Origin: Candidatus Omnitrophota bacterium
Lineage (GTDB): Bacteria > Omnitrophota > JACPQZ01
DNA length: 64,000 nucleotides
NCBI GenBank assembly: GCA_016190205.1
Contig: JACPQZ010000048.1
Coordinates: 1 to 64,000 of the forward strand
Direction of reading: 5' to 3'
Part shown: positions 37,828 to 46,777 of the stretch, piece by piece
Layout: each line of letters opens with the position of its first letter
Position numbering within the stretch: position 1 is the first letter of the stretch
Notes under the pieces: generated by a model
The model's input: the letters and a program-made list of their open reading frames with translations, nothing else
Database searches by the model: none
What the model was told of the DNA's origin: nothing
Program-made: the position numbers and the translations under genes

Positions 37828-39161
37828 TGACCCCTGAAAGCTGTGTGGCGCTCTTTGAGCGATTTGCGGGCGCGAGAAAGGAGCCTGAAGGACTCATGAC
37901 GCTGCGCCGCGAGGCCATCGCGCGCTTTTCCGAGCTGGGGTTTCCCACGCAAAAGCTCGAGGACTGGAAGTATACGGGGCTCAAGCCTGTTGTGGAGCAT
38001 GCGTTCGAGCTCGCCCCCGAATCCCAGGCCCTGCCCGCAGTCCGCCAGTTGGCCGAACGGGTCATCTTTAAAGAGGCGCTAAAATCGCATGTGGTCTTTA
38101 TCGATGGTGTGTATTCCAAAGAACTCTCCACTCTTCCGCGAGTTGGCCCCGGCGCGGGGGTAGGCAGTTTGTGGAACGCCCTGCGGATCGAGCCCGAGCG
38201 CGTGCTCAAGCACCTCGGCCGTTACGGCCTGTGCGGGGCCGACGCCTTTACGGCCCTCAACACGGCCTTCTACCGGGACGGGGCCTTCATTTATCTCCCC
38301 GCGGGGACCTCTCTGGAAGAACTGGTCCAAATCGTCTATATTTCCCTTGCCTCAAGTCCCGGCACGATGACCCAGCCGCGCACCCTGGTGGTGGCGGAGG
38401 ACGAAAGCCGGGCCCGGCTCGTCGAAACCTATGTCACTTTGGGGGACGGCCCCTCACTCACCAACGCCGTGACCGAGATCTACTTGGGCCCCGGTGCCGG
38501 GGTTGTGCATTACCGCGTTCAAGAGGAGTCCCTGACCGGGTATCACATCGGCTCGACCCATGTCTGGCAGGGGGCGGACAGTACGTTTAGTTCTTTTTCG
38601 GTGGCCACCGGAGCTCTCCTGGCCAAGACAAGCACACGGGTGATATTGGGCGAGGAACACAGCGGCGCGCGTCTCATGGGGCTGTATCTCGCCCACGGCG
38701 GCCAGCACCTCGACAATCAGACGTTCATCAGTCACGCCAAGCCACACACGACCAGCCGCCAGCTCTACAAAGGGATTTTAGACGGAAACTCGACCGCGGT
38801 GTTTAACGGAAAGATCATTGTGGAGCGCGAGGCCCAGAAGACCGATGCGCTTCAGAAAAATAAAACCTTGTTGCTTTCCGATCGCGCTTCTTGCGACACG
38901 CGGCCGCAGCTGGAGATTTTTGCAGATGACGTCAAGTGCGCGCACGGCGCAGCAGTGGGTGAGCTCGACGCGCAGGCCCTCTTTTATTTAAAGAGCCGGG
39001 GCATGGGGGACGACTCCGCCAGAGGGCTGCTCACCGAAGGCTTTGCGCATGAAGTGATCGATGACATCCTGATAGAAGGACTGAAGGCCAGGGTCAGTTC
39101 AATGTTAAGGCAAAAGTTTTTTAATGGAGGCCGCGCGCGTCATGGTGAAGTTGATGGCTGA
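37827..39161 (+). CDS. sufD: SUF scaffold protein SufD
   Basis: 444 aa from the ATG at 37827 (TGATG overlap with sufC). N-terminal FPTQKLEDWKYTGLKP and a beta-helix core with DNQTFISHAKPHTTSRQLYKG, NGKIIVEREAQKTDALQKN and CAHGAAVGELDAQALFYL, all SufD markers. Forms SufBC2D. Confidence 0.94.
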   Translation: MTPESCVALFERFAGARKEPEGLMTLRREAIARFSELGFPTQKLEDWKYTGLKPVVEHAFELAPESQALPAVRQLAERVIFKEALKSHVVFIDGVYSKELSTLPRVGPGAGVGSLWNALRIEPERVLKHLGRYGLCGADAFTALNTAFYRDGAFIYLPAGTSLEELVQIVYISLASSPGTMTQPRTLVVAEDESRARLVETYVTLGDGPSLTNAVTEIYLGPGAGVVHYRVQEESLTGYHIGSTHVWQGADSTFSSFSVATGALLAKTSTRVILGEEHSGARLMGLYLAHGGQHLDNQTFISHAKPHTTSRQLYKGILDGNSTAVFNGKIIVEREAQKTDALQKNKTLLLSDRASCDTRPQLEIFADDVKCAHGAAVGELDAQALFYLKSRGMGDDSARGLLTEGFAHEVIDDILIEGLKARVSSMLRQKFFNGGRARHGEVDG

Positions 39162-40377
39162 TTTTGACGTGGAGCGCATCCGGAGAGATTTCCCGGCCCT
39201 CGCGCAAAAGGTGCGGGGGCACGGCTTGGTCTACCTCGACAACGCCGCCACGACCCAGAAGCCGAAACCTGTGATCGATACCCTTGTCGAATTTTACACG
39301 ACGCACAACGCCAATATCCACCGCGGGGTGCACGCCTTGAGCGAGCGCTCCACCCAGGCCTACGAAGAGGCCCGGAAAAAGATCCAGCGTTTCATCAACG
39401 CTGAAAGTCATGAGGAGATCGTCTTTGTGCGGGGTACCACCGAGGGCATCAATCTCGTCGCCCATTCCTTCGGCCGCCCGCGCATTCACAAAGGGGATGA
39501 GATCGTCGTCTCGGCCATGGAACACCACTCCAATATCGTGCCCTGGCAGATCCTGCGCGACGAGACGGGGGCGAATCTGAAAGTCATCCCCGTGAGCGAT
39601 GAGGGGGAGTTGGACCTCGCGGCCTACGAAAGACTCCTGACGGAGCGGACGCGGCTTGTGAGCGTTGTCTACGTCTCCAACTCCATCGGCACCGTCAATC
39701 CCATGAGTCTCATCATTCAAAAGGCGCATGCGCGGGGGATTCCGGTCTTGGTGGACGGGGCGCAGGCTGTCTCTCATCTCATGGTGGACGTGCAGGCCCT
39801 CGACTGTGACTTTTTTGCCTTTAGCGGGCACAAGCTCTTCGGGCCGACCGGAGTGGGTGTCCTGTACGCGAAGAAAGCGCATCTTGCGGCCATGCCTCCT
39901 TACCAGGGGGGCGGCGACATGATTAGCTCCGTGACTTTTGAAAAGACGCGCTACAACACCCTCCCTTATAAATTTGAGGCGGGGACGCCGCATATCTCTG
40001 GGGGGATCGGGCTGGGGAGCGCGGTGGATTATCTGGAGCGGGCGGGGATGGAAAAAATCGCGGCATATGAATCCGAGCTTTTGGATTATGCCACCGAGGC
40101 CTTGGGGCGCGTGGAGGACCTTCGCATCATCGGAACGTCCCGGCATAAGGCCAGCATCGTCTCCTTTGTCCTGGGCGACATCCATGCGCATGACGTCGGG
40201 ACTATCTTGGATAGATATGGTGTCGCTGTTCGGACGGGCCACCACTGCACTATGCCGCTTATGGAGCGCTTCGGGGTGGCGGCCACGGTCCGCGCCTCTT
40301 TCGCGTTTTATAATACCCGGAGGGATGTGGACAGCCTGGTAGAAGCCCTGAATCAAGTGCGCAAGGTGTTTCGCTGA
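39154..40377 (+). CDS. sufS: cysteine desulfurase SufS
   Basis: 407 aa from the ATG at 39154 (MADFDVERIRRDFPAL), overlapping the sufD stop; in-frame ATGs at 39124 and 39142 would add 10 or 4 residues. PLP enzyme: Lys in FSGHKLFGPTGVG, His in MEHHSNIVPWQ, catalytic Cys in RTGHHCTMPLMERFG. It takes sulfur from cysteine and passes it to SufU, which follows with a TGATG overlap. Confidence 0.94.
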   Translation: MADFDVERIRRDFPALAQKVRGHGLVYLDNAATTQKPKPVIDTLVEFYTTHNANIHRGVHALSERSTQAYEEARKKIQRFINAESHEEIVFVRGTTEGINLVAHSFGRPRIHKGDEIVVSAMEHHSNIVPWQILRDETGANLKVIPVSDEGELDLAAYERLLTERTRLVSVVYVSNSIGTVNPMSLIIQKAHARGIPVLVDGAQAVSHLMVDVQALDCDFFAFSGHKLFGPTGVGVLYAKKAHLAAMPPYQGGGDMISSVTFEKTRYNTLPYKFEAGTPHISGGIGLGSAVDYLERAGMEKIAAYESELLDYATEALGRVEDLRIIGTSRHKASIVSFVLGDIHAHDVGTILDRYGVAVRTGHHCTMPLMERFGVAATVRASFAFYNTRRDVDSLVEALNQVRKVFR

Positions 40378-40832
40378 TGTCCGACCTGCGCGAGCTTTAC
40401 CAGGAGATGATCCTCGAGCACAACAAACAGCCCCGGAATTTCCGGGAGATACAGGACGCGACGGCGCGGACGGAGGGTTTTAATCCCCTGTGCGGAGACC
40501 GGCTGACGGTGTATCTAAAGATCGCTGGAGGCAGGGTGAAGGACGTGAGTTTCAAGGGTTCCGGCTGCGCGATTTCCAAGTCGTCGGCGTCCATGATGAC
40601 GGCTGCGGTCATGGGCCGGACGGTCAAAGAGGCGGAACACCTCTTTCAAGCCTTTCGCGACATGCTCTCATCTAAAAAAGGGGCCCCGTTCGACGCGGAG
40701 AGACTTGGGAAACTGGCCGTTTTTTCTGGGGTGAATGAGTACCCGGCGCGCATTAAATGCGCGACCTTGGCCTGGCACACACTGCGTGCCGCGCTGGATG
40801 GCGGGACGGATGGTTCGGTGTCGACCGAGTGA
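40377..40832 (+). CDS. sufU: SufU-type sulfur transfer/scaffold protein
   Basis: 151 aa, IscU-like fold with the SufU insertion. Zinc or cluster Cys in NPLCGDR, GSGCAISKSSASMM and RIKCATLAW. In Gram-positive-type SUF systems SufU activates SufS. Its last codons run into the GCGTTGT heptamer array. Confidence 0.92.
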   Translation: MSDLRELYQEMILEHNKQPRNFREIQDATARTEGFNPLCGDRLTVYLKIAGGRVKDVSFKGSGCAISKSSASMMTAAVMGRTVKEAEHLFQAFRDMLSSKKGAPFDAERLGKLAVFSGVNEYPARIKCATLAWHTLRAALDGGTDGSVSTE

Positions 40833-40833
40833 T

Positions 40834-40889
40834 GCGTTGTGCGTGGAGCGTTGTGCGTTGTGCGTGGAGCGTTGTGCGTTGTGCGTGGA
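40834..40889. repeat. GCGTTGT/GCGTGGA heptamer array
   Basis: Eight heptamers in the order T T-type and G-type units that build a 21-bp higher-order repeat (two GCGTTGT plus one GCGTGGA), filling the gap between sufU and sufT. Confidence 0.9.
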
Positions 40890-40898
40890 GCGGAATAA

Positions 40899-41435
40899 AT
40901 GTTTGAAACGGTAAAGACCACTCGCGACTGCGAAGCGACTGAAATTCCGAGCGGGCATAAGATCACCCTCCCCGCGGGGACGGAGGTGCGCATTACCCAG
41001 GTTGCTGGAAATTCCTATACGGTCATGTCCGACTTGGGATTCATGGCGAGCGTTGCCGGAAAAGATGCCGATGCAATTGGCAAAGAGCCGCTCGTGTCCG
41101 AGGATTCGAACCAGGCGGGCGGCACTCTCGAGGAGCAAGTCGAGGCCCAGCTTAAGACTTGCTTCGACCCCGAGATCCCCATCAACATCGTGGACTTAGG
41201 ACTCATCTACGATCGGAAATTTTTGGATACGCAAGGCGGCGGAAGACGCGTGGAGATCAAGATGACCCTGACCGCCCCCGGCTGCGGCATGGGGGAATGG
41301 CTCAAGCAGGACATCGAGGCGAAACTCCTTAGGCTCGCCGGCATCAAAGAAGTCGGGGTCGAGCTCGTCTGGGACCCTCCCTGGGACCGGAGCCGCATGT
41401 CCGAGGCCGCCAAGCTGCAGCTGGGAATGATGTAA
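40899..41435 (+). CDS. sufT: SufT-type Fe-S assembly protein (MIP18/DUF59)
   Basis: 178 aa. A short N-terminal beta domain (about 1-60) precedes a MIP18-like domain: LKTCFDPEIPINIVDLGLIYD, MTLTAPGCGMGEWLKQDIEAKL and VELVWDPPWDRSRMSEAAK. SufT aids maturation of Fe-S proteins. Last gene of the SUF cluster. Confidence 0.9.
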   Translation: MFETVKTTRDCEATEIPSGHKITLPAGTEVRITQVAGNSYTVMSDLGFMASVAGKDADAIGKEPLVSEDSNQAGGTLEEQVEAQLKTCFDPEIPINIVDLGLIYDRKFLDTQGGGRRVEIKMTLTAPGCGMGEWLKQDIEAKLLRLAGIKEVGVELVWDPPWDRSRMSEAAKLQLGMM

Positions 41436-41454
41436 CCCATTCTCCATCCCGATC

Positions 41455-43092
41455 GTGCAATCCCAATCCTCGACCGAAACCGTTTTTTCCTACCACCAAC
41501 AGACGAAGCACCATTTTGACCGATATGCCAGCTCATTGGGTTATCTCGACTGGGCCACGCAGCCCAATCCCTTCCGGATGTGGGAGGGCTCCGAGGTCAT
41601 CCCGCTCCCCCTTCTAAAAAAGGATCCAGGCACGGCGTATGACGACCTCTATCACCGGGATCGCAACCCGCAGCAAGCCCTGTGCTGGGATACCCTCGGG
41701 GCCTATTTCGAGCTCTCTCTTGGGATATCCGCCTGGAAATCGACCGGAGTCACGCACTGGGCTCTGCGCGTAAATCCCTCAAGTGGCAACCTGCATCCTA
41801 CCGAGGGTTACGTCATCCTGCCTGACATGAGCGAAGTCCGGGGCGGCGTCTTTCATTACAATCCATTGTTGCATGCCCTGGAGCGCCGGGCGACTCTGCC
41901 TGGAGAGGCAGGCAACGGACTTGAGACCCATTTCGGGGCCCCGGGCTTTCTCGTTGTTTTAACGAGCGTTTACTGGAGGGAATCCTGGAAATACGGAGAG
42001 CGGGGATTTCGCTACTCGATGCACGATGCGGGGCATGCGCTGGGAGCGCTTGTTTTTTCGGGCGCCCTCCTGGGGTGGCGGCACACGTTTCTTAAGGAGG
42101 TCTTGGACGAAGAGGCGGAGGCCCTAGTCGGTTTTGACCGCGTCCGCTGGACCCGCCACGAGGAGGAGTTTGTAGACGCGGTTGCTTTTGTGTGTACCGG
42201 TGCCGGTCGCAACATTCCTAAGCGGCTTCCTCCAGAACTAGTCCGGGAGGCATCCCGGTGCGAGTTCAAGGGAAGTCCAAACCGCTTGAGCGGCGGACAT
42301 GCGGATTGGGAAGCGATTGAGCGTGTGGCTCTAACCACGCGGAAGGAGCATGGGCTGACGGATGTCTGGCAGGCGCCCTCAAGGCCCTATCTGGACCGGG
42401 TCCGGTATGGATTCAGCGCCTCCGAGGTCATCCGCAAAAGGCGCAGTGCGGTGGCCATGGACGGAGCGACCGGTCTCACGCGGGACGAATTCCTGGCCAT
42501 TCTGGACCGGACCCTCCCGCGCGCAGGGTGCGCGCCCTTCGATATCGAGCTGGGGTCCCCTCACGCACATCTTTTTCTCTTTGTCCACCGCGTGGACGGC
42601 CTAGATCCCGGTCTTTATTTCCTTATCAGGAATGAGGCCGACGCGGATGATTTAAAAAGGGCCTGTCACGAGGAATTTCTCTGGCAGCCGGTGGAAGCCG
42701 GTTTTCCCCTAGCTCTTCTCAAGAAAGGGGATTACCGCGCCCAAGCAGCCGAGGTCAGTTGTCACCAAGACATTGCCGGGGACAGCGCCTTTTCGCTGGG
42801 CCAGATCGCGCGGTTTCGGGATATCGTTGAGGAAAATCCCTGGTGCTATCGGCGGCTATTCTGGGAGACCGGACTGGTGGGCCAGGTGCTCTATTTGGAA
42901 GCGGAGGCGTTGGGAAAGAGCGCGACGGGGATCGGCTGTTATTTCGACGATCCCGTGCATGAGCTTTTAGGATTGACGGACGACAGTTTTCAAAGTCTCT
43001 ACCATTTTACGGTGGGCGGCGCGGTGGTGGATGAACGCCTCACCACATATTCGGCCTATCACCATCTAAAAGACGTGAATCGTGATTCGTGA
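41455..43092 (+). CDS. SagB-type (nitroreductase-fold) oxidoreductase
   Basis: 545 aa with two nitroreductase-like halves. The first has LGISAWKSTGVTHWALRVNPSSGNLHPTEGYVIL and YSMHDAGHALGAL; the second starts near residue 325 (IRKRRSAVAMDGATGLTRDEFLAIL) and ends with GIGCYFDDPVHELLGL. SagB-type FMN enzymes dehydrogenate azolines in peptide natural products, but no cyclodehydratase gene is near, so a different role is likely. GTG start. The final codons lie in a GTGAATC array. Confidence 0.8.
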   Translation: MQSQSSTETVFSYHQQTKHHFDRYASSLGYLDWATQPNPFRMWEGSEVIPLPLLKKDPGTAYDDLYHRDRNPQQALCWDTLGAYFELSLGISAWKSTGVTHWALRVNPSSGNLHPTEGYVILPDMSEVRGGVFHYNPLLHALERRATLPGEAGNGLETHFGAPGFLVVLTSVYWRESWKYGERGFRYSMHDAGHALGALVFSGALLGWRHTFLKEVLDEEAEALVGFDRVRWTRHEEEFVDAVAFVCTGAGRNIPKRLPPELVREASRCEFKGSPNRLSGGHADWEAIERVALTTRKEHGLTDVWQAPSRPYLDRVRYGFSASEVIRKRRSAVAMDGATGLTRDEFLAILDRTLPRAGCAPFDIELGSPHAHLFLFVHRVDGLDPGLYFLIRNEADADDLKRACHEEFLWQPVEAGFPLALLKKGDYRAQAAEVSCHQDIAGDSAFSLGQIARFRDIVEENPWCYRRLFWETGLVGQVLYLEAEALGKSATGIGCYFDDPVHELLGLTDDSFQSLYHFTVGGAVVDERLTTYSAYHHLKDVNRDS

Positions 43093-43102
43093 ATCGTGAA
43101 TC
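43075..43102. repeat. GTGAATC heptamer array at the end of the sagB-like gene
   Basis: Four units (GTGAATC, GTGATTC, GTGAATC, GTGAATC) that include the stop codon of the oxidoreductase. Same unit as at 29227-29254 and 44231-44251. Confidence 0.9.
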
Positions 43103-43127
43103 TCCGCCTGAAGCGGGGTGAAGCGGC

Positions 43128-43628
43128 ATGGAGAAAGCGCCAATGAAAAATACCATCCTGACCACACTCTGTTATGTTAAAAAAGGCGGGAAGACGCTTA
43201 TGCTCCACAAGAATAAGAAGCCCGGCGATGTCCATCAGGGAAAATGGAACGGGCTGGGAGGAAAGTTTTTTCCGGGAGAGACGCCCGAGGAATGTGCCAA
43301 AAGAGAGGTCTGGGAGGAGTCCGGGCTCACGATCCGCAATCCCATTCTAAGAGGGGTGCTCACGTATCCCATGTTCTTGCATGGGTCTGACGAATACGTT
43401 TTTATTTTTACAGCGACGAAATTTTCCGGCCGCTTGATCGATTCGCCGGAGGGAGACTTGAAGTGGGTTCAGGATAGTCGTCTCATGGAGCTTTCGCTCT
43501 GGGAAGGCGATCCACTTTTTTGGGAGTGGATGAAGGACGGCAGATTTTTCTCCGGAAAGATGGTTTACCGGGGCGAGAGACTCTTGCGCCATGAGGTCAC
43601 CTTTTACGGAACCCGGCGGAGGGCGTGA
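43128..43628 (+). CDS. Nudix hydrolase (MutT-like)
   Basis: 166 aa. Complete Nudix box GKFFPGETPEECAKREVWEE then SGL (about 41-63). N-terminal LCYVKKGGKTLMLHKNKKPGDVHQGKWNGLGG is typical of 8-oxo-dGTPase-type sanitising enzymes. Substrate not certain. A second in-frame ATG at 43143 is possible. Confidence 0.88.
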   Translation: MEKAPMKNTILTTLCYVKKGGKTLMLHKNKKPGDVHQGKWNGLGGKFFPGETPEECAKREVWEESGLTIRNPILRGVLTYPMFLHGSDEYVFIFTATKFSGRLIDSPEGDLKWVQDSRLMELSLWEGDPLFWEWMKDGRFFSGKMVYRGERLLRHEVTFYGTRRRA

Positions 43629-43667
43629 TATAATAGCTTCACAAAAGCCATCATCAGGAGGTGACAC

Positions 43668-43943
43668 ATGGGTGGAACAGCGTTTTTACTCTTGGCAATT
43701 GTAGCCGGGTATTGGCTGCTCGAGCGCGCCGAACAGCAGAAGGGCGGCATGAAGCGGCTGGGCCGCATCCTGGGTCTTGTGGTGATCGCGATCGCGCTCA
43801 TCGGAACCGCGTGCAAGGTCTATTGCATCTCCAGCGGAAACTATGCCTCCTGCCCGGTTGGCTTCAGCGGGAAAGGCAAGGGGATGTACTGTCCCATGTC
43901 CATGCGCCCGTCCGCCACTACAACGCCAGCGGACGGGCGCTGA
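43668..43943 (+). CDS. small membrane protein, function unknown
   Basis: 91 aa with two hydrophobic segments (about 4-18 and 33-48) and a Cys-rich tail (KVYCISSGNYASCPVGF, MYCPMSM). Excellent ribosome site AGGAGGTG before the ATG supports translation. I do not recognise the family. Confidence 0.65.
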   Translation: MGGTAFLLLAIVAGYWLLERAEQQKGGMKRLGRILGLVVIAIALIGTACKVYCISSGNYASCPVGFSGKGKGMYCPMSMRPSATTTPADGR

Positions 43944-43990
43944 TGCATGGGTGGCGCCCGCCCGCCTTCGATGGCGCCCTCCAGCACCGA

Positions 43991-44075
43991 ATAAACCCCT
44001 GGCGGCGTAGCTTCCGCCTCCGCCTCCGCCCAAGGCGGATCAGCCTTTGGCTGACGAGGCGGACCCGCTGTTGCG
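43991..44075. repeat. GC-rich palindromic dispersed repeat
   Basis: Inverted segments TCCGCC/GGCGGA with inner CAGCC-TTTG-GGCTG, of a kind scattered in many genomes. The 189-bp gap to the tRNA holds no gene. Confidence 0.55.
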
Positions 44076-44132
44076 GGCAGTTGGCAGCCTCTGGCCCGCA
44101 GGGAGCAGTGAACTCGTACATAGATTGAGCGA

Positions 44133-44205
44133 GGCGGCGTAGCTCAGTTGGTAGAGCAGCGGACTCATAAGCCGCGCGTCAGTGGTTCGATTCCACTCGC
44201 CGCCA
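44133..44205 (+). tRNA. elongator tRNA-Met (CAU)
   Basis: Acceptor GGCGGCG/CGCCGCC, D arm, anticodon arm GCGGA-CTCATAA-GCCGC, T arm AGTGG-TTCGATT-CCACT, discriminator A, no encoded CCA. The base pair 31-39 is A-G, a mismatch next to the anticodon loop. It could also be read as tRNA-Ile2 (k2C34), the substrate of TilS; identity elements were not resolved. Confidence 0.85.
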
Positions 44206-44588
44206 CCTCTTCCTCCGTGCGAGCCCCTTCGGGAATCGTGAATCGTGAATCGTTTATCGGTCATCGGTAATCGCAAGCGCCGTTGGCTATCAGACTTCAG
44301 CCAAAGGTGGAGCATACAACCGGCGGCTGCAAGTTGAGGGCGCATGATATTTCTCTTTCTTGCGATAACCGATCACCGCTCACCGATAAACGAATTAGCG
44401 ATGACCGATCACCGAGCACCGATCACCGGAGCAGTAGATTGAGGAATTATATTTCTCACCTTTTACACTTTTACCCAACTCCTACCAAATCTTAACAATT
44501 TCTGGCAATAATCCCGTCGCAAAAGTGTTTCTATAATCGGGGAAACACCTGCTTCACGGTGTGATTCATTGACTGCGGGAGGTGTCAT
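44206..44588. repeat. inverted heptamer arrays in 383-bp gap
   Basis: 44231-44272 is six heptamers ending ATC (GTGAATC, GTTTATC, GGTCATC, GGTAATC). 44364-44427 is about nine heptamers of the opposite sense (GATNNCC, for example GATCACC, GATAACC). A 91-bp loop separates them. A -10-like TATAAT (44532-44537) and the small ACACC/GGTGT hairpin lie before the next gene. No ORF. Confidence 0.8.
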
Positions 44589-45131
44589 ATGAATCTAAAA
44601 CCTTCGGTCATAGTTTATGCCGCTCTTTTAGCGTGCCTCGCGGCCAACACGCTAGGCATAGCTTATGCTGAAGAAAAGCGCGTTTCGGCCGCGCTTACGT
44701 TTCAGTACGACCCCCAAGTAAAAGAGCTCAACCTCACCCAACAGAAGGTCGTGCCTCGGGAGACTCCTAAAAATAGAAGCCGCGTTCTCCAGCCCGGCAC
44801 ATGGCGCGTGGACATGCTGGATGCAAGCGGCCATATATTATCCAAAACGCACATCGCAGACCCCACTCTCATTTATGCCGATTGGCCGGTTGATCCGGAG
44901 TCGTCCGAGCCGGGGCTTCTCACAGGAACGCAGGTTCAATTGGAGGAAGCCGAGTTTTCGGTTGTCGTGCCATTTGAAATGGGTCTTTCGCGCGCGGTCA
45001 TCAGAAAACCCAGGTTTAATGCCGAGCGCCGCTTTAAGCGCTTCGAGCGGATCGGTTCCCTGGGGGTGGACCGGTCGGCGTTGATCCAGCAATACCAGGA
45101 GGTCATGGGTCATGACTCGGCCAAGCCTTGA
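44589..45131 (+). CDS. exported protein of unknown function
   Basis: 180 aa with a signal peptide (ending IAYAEE) and GGGAGGTG ribosome site. Mature part is beta-rich (ALTFQYDPQVKELNLTQQKVVP, GTWRVDMLDASGHILSKT) and ends charged. The end overlaps the M64 peptidase gene by 20 bases, so the two are probably made together; it could be its partner or inhibitor. Confidence 0.65.
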   Translation: MNLKPSVIVYAALLACLAANTLGIAYAEEKRVSAALTFQYDPQVKELNLTQQKVVPRETPKNRSRVLQPGTWRVDMLDASGHILSKTHIADPTLIYADWPVDPESSEPGLLTGTQVQLEEAEFSVVVPFEMGLSRAVIRKPRFNAERRFKRFERIGSLGVDRSALIQQYQEVMGHDSAKP

Positions 45132-46629
45132 GAAACGAGGCGGTCTTTGCCATGCCCATACGGCAGGCTTCCTGGCCATTCTGTACATTCTGACCGCCGC
45201 ACCTGTTGCCTTTGCGTGGGAAGCGACGACCTTGATCAGTCATGGCGATCCGGCCAACCGGATTGATCTCGTCATCGTGGGCGACGGTTATAGGACTCAA
45301 GATCTGGCGAAATATACGAGCGATGTCAACATGATTGTCGGGCGCTTTTTTAACCAGACTCCTTTATCCAATTATCAGAGCCATTTTAATGTCCATCGGG
45401 TGGATGTGTTCAGCAGAGAATCCGGCGTAGATCATCCTGAATACGGTATCTATAAAAATACCGCATTGGACTGCACCTTTAATTACCGTGGGATCAAACG
45501 GCTGGTTTACTGCAATAGCTCAAAGGCCTACACGGTGGCCCAGGACGCTCCCGCGGTGCCGGACATTACGCTTGTAATCGTCAATGACGCCGAGTACGGG
45601 GGAAGCGGGGGCTGGATACCCGTGAGCTCCATGCACGCAAGCGCAGTGGAAATTATTTTGCACGAGCTGGGCCACAGCTTTGCTCTATTGGCCGATGAGT
45701 ACACCGATGCCTACATCGCCCGGAATCACCCTTTCCCAACCACGGAGCCTTCGCGGGCAAATATCACGATTGAGACCGAGCGCACACGCATTAAGTGGAG
45801 GGCCTGGATCGCCCCCGAGACCCCGGTGCCGACAACCACGTGGCAGCCTGCGAGTACGCCGGGACTCTATGAGGGAGCCTGCTATCTTGCCCACGACATC
45901 TTCCGGCCGACGCCCAATTCAAAAATGAGATCGCTCGGCCGGCCCTACGAAGCGATCAATACGGAGCAGTTTATTAAGCAGGTATACAATAAAGTGGATC
46001 CTATTGACTGGGTCATGCCGCTCAAAACAGAACTTTCTACCGATAGGGGGAGTTATCTCACATTTCGGGCGGGCGTCGTGCATCCGACATCGCATAGGTT
46101 GATCGTGTGGTGGTTTCTGGACAATAGGTTTGTGAGCTCTTATCCATCCTATACGCTGCGGGCAAGTTCGGTCGCACCGGGAACGCACACGATACGGCTT
46201 ATGGTGAAAGACCCGACGGGGCTCGTCCGAAACGACCCGGAACGCTTGCTAAAAAGCGAGCGGGTTTGGACGGTTGATGTTGCGGCGGATACGGATATGT
46301 TGCCACCGCTCGGAGATTTGGCGCTTTCTGTGCAGGGCGTTTCGGCCCATCAAGTGAGCTTGAGCTGGCCCGACGTCACCGGAGAATCTTCCTATGAGCT
46401 TGAGCATAGCGTAAGTCCCGATTTTACAAAAGGCTTGGTACGCATGACAATTGGCGGTGATACCACATCTTTTCAGGATGATAACCTTACCGTTGGCACA
46501 ACTTATTACTATCGTCTGCGGGCCTGTAATTCGGCGGGGTGCACGGATTTTTCTCCGGCTGTTTCTGCCTCCACGCCTGTCGCGGCGCCTTTCTTTGTCG
46601 AACCTACCGTAATCCAAGTGTTTTGGTGA
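45112..46629 (+). CDS. secreted M64-family metallopeptidase with FN3 domain
   Basis: 505 aa. Signal peptide (ending AFAWE), then IDLVIVGDGYRTQDLAKY and IPVSSMHASAVEIILHELGHSFALLADEY, the M64 (IgA peptidase-like) zinc motif HExxH (about residue 184) with the following acidic ligand region. Residues about 397-490 form a fibronectin type III domain (LALSVQGVSAHQVSLSWPDV). A secreted protease with a binding module suits host or prey contact; inference. Confidence 0.85.
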   Translation: MTRPSLEKRGGLCHAHTAGFLAILYILTAAPVAFAWEATTLISHGDPANRIDLVIVGDGYRTQDLAKYTSDVNMIVGRFFNQTPLSNYQSHFNVHRVDVFSRESGVDHPEYGIYKNTALDCTFNYRGIKRLVYCNSSKAYTVAQDAPAVPDITLVIVNDAEYGGSGGWIPVSSMHASAVEIILHELGHSFALLADEYTDAYIARNHPFPTTEPSRANITIETERTRIKWRAWIAPETPVPTTTWQPASTPGLYEGACYLAHDIFRPTPNSKMRSLGRPYEAINTEQFIKQVYNKVDPIDWVMPLKTELSTDRGSYLTFRAGVVHPTSHRLIVWWFLDNRFVSSYPSYTLRASSVAPGTHTIRLMVKDPTGLVRNDPERLLKSERVWTVDVAADTDMLPPLGDLALSVQGVSAHQVSLSWPDVTGESSYELEHSVSPDFTKGLVRMTIGGDTTSFQDDNLTVGTTYYYRLRACNSAGCTDFSPAVSASTPVAAPFFVEPTVIQVFW

Positions 46630-46657
46630 TGCGCGTCCACCCTTTTTCATGACACAA

Positions 46658-46675
46658 TTGTAATGAAAATGTCAC
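46658..46675 (+). promoter_or_regulatory. Pho-box-like direct repeat
   Basis: TTGTAAT-GAAA-ATGTCAC: two 7-bp repeats with 11-bp spacing close to the PhoB consensus (CTGTCAT-N4-CTGTCAC). Only a weak -10 follows, and a strong GC hairpin lies at about 46728-46755. Confidence 0.3.
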
Positions 46676-46777
46676 GCTCTCATCATAGGCGGTCTGCTAA
46701 CCTTGTCTTAAGCAGAAAGTACACCTGGGCCCTGCGCGTGATGATGCGCGGGCCTGAACGGAAAATGGAGGTGGAAA

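Noticed and set aside
39121-40356. 411-codon minus-strand frame opposite sufS
   Set aside because: Shadow; the plus frame carries all SufS active-site residues.
43661-44128. 155-codon plus frame overlapping the small membrane protein
   Set aside because: Frame-shifted relative to the gene with the strong ribosome site, and it runs through a non-coding palindromic repeat into the tRNA region.
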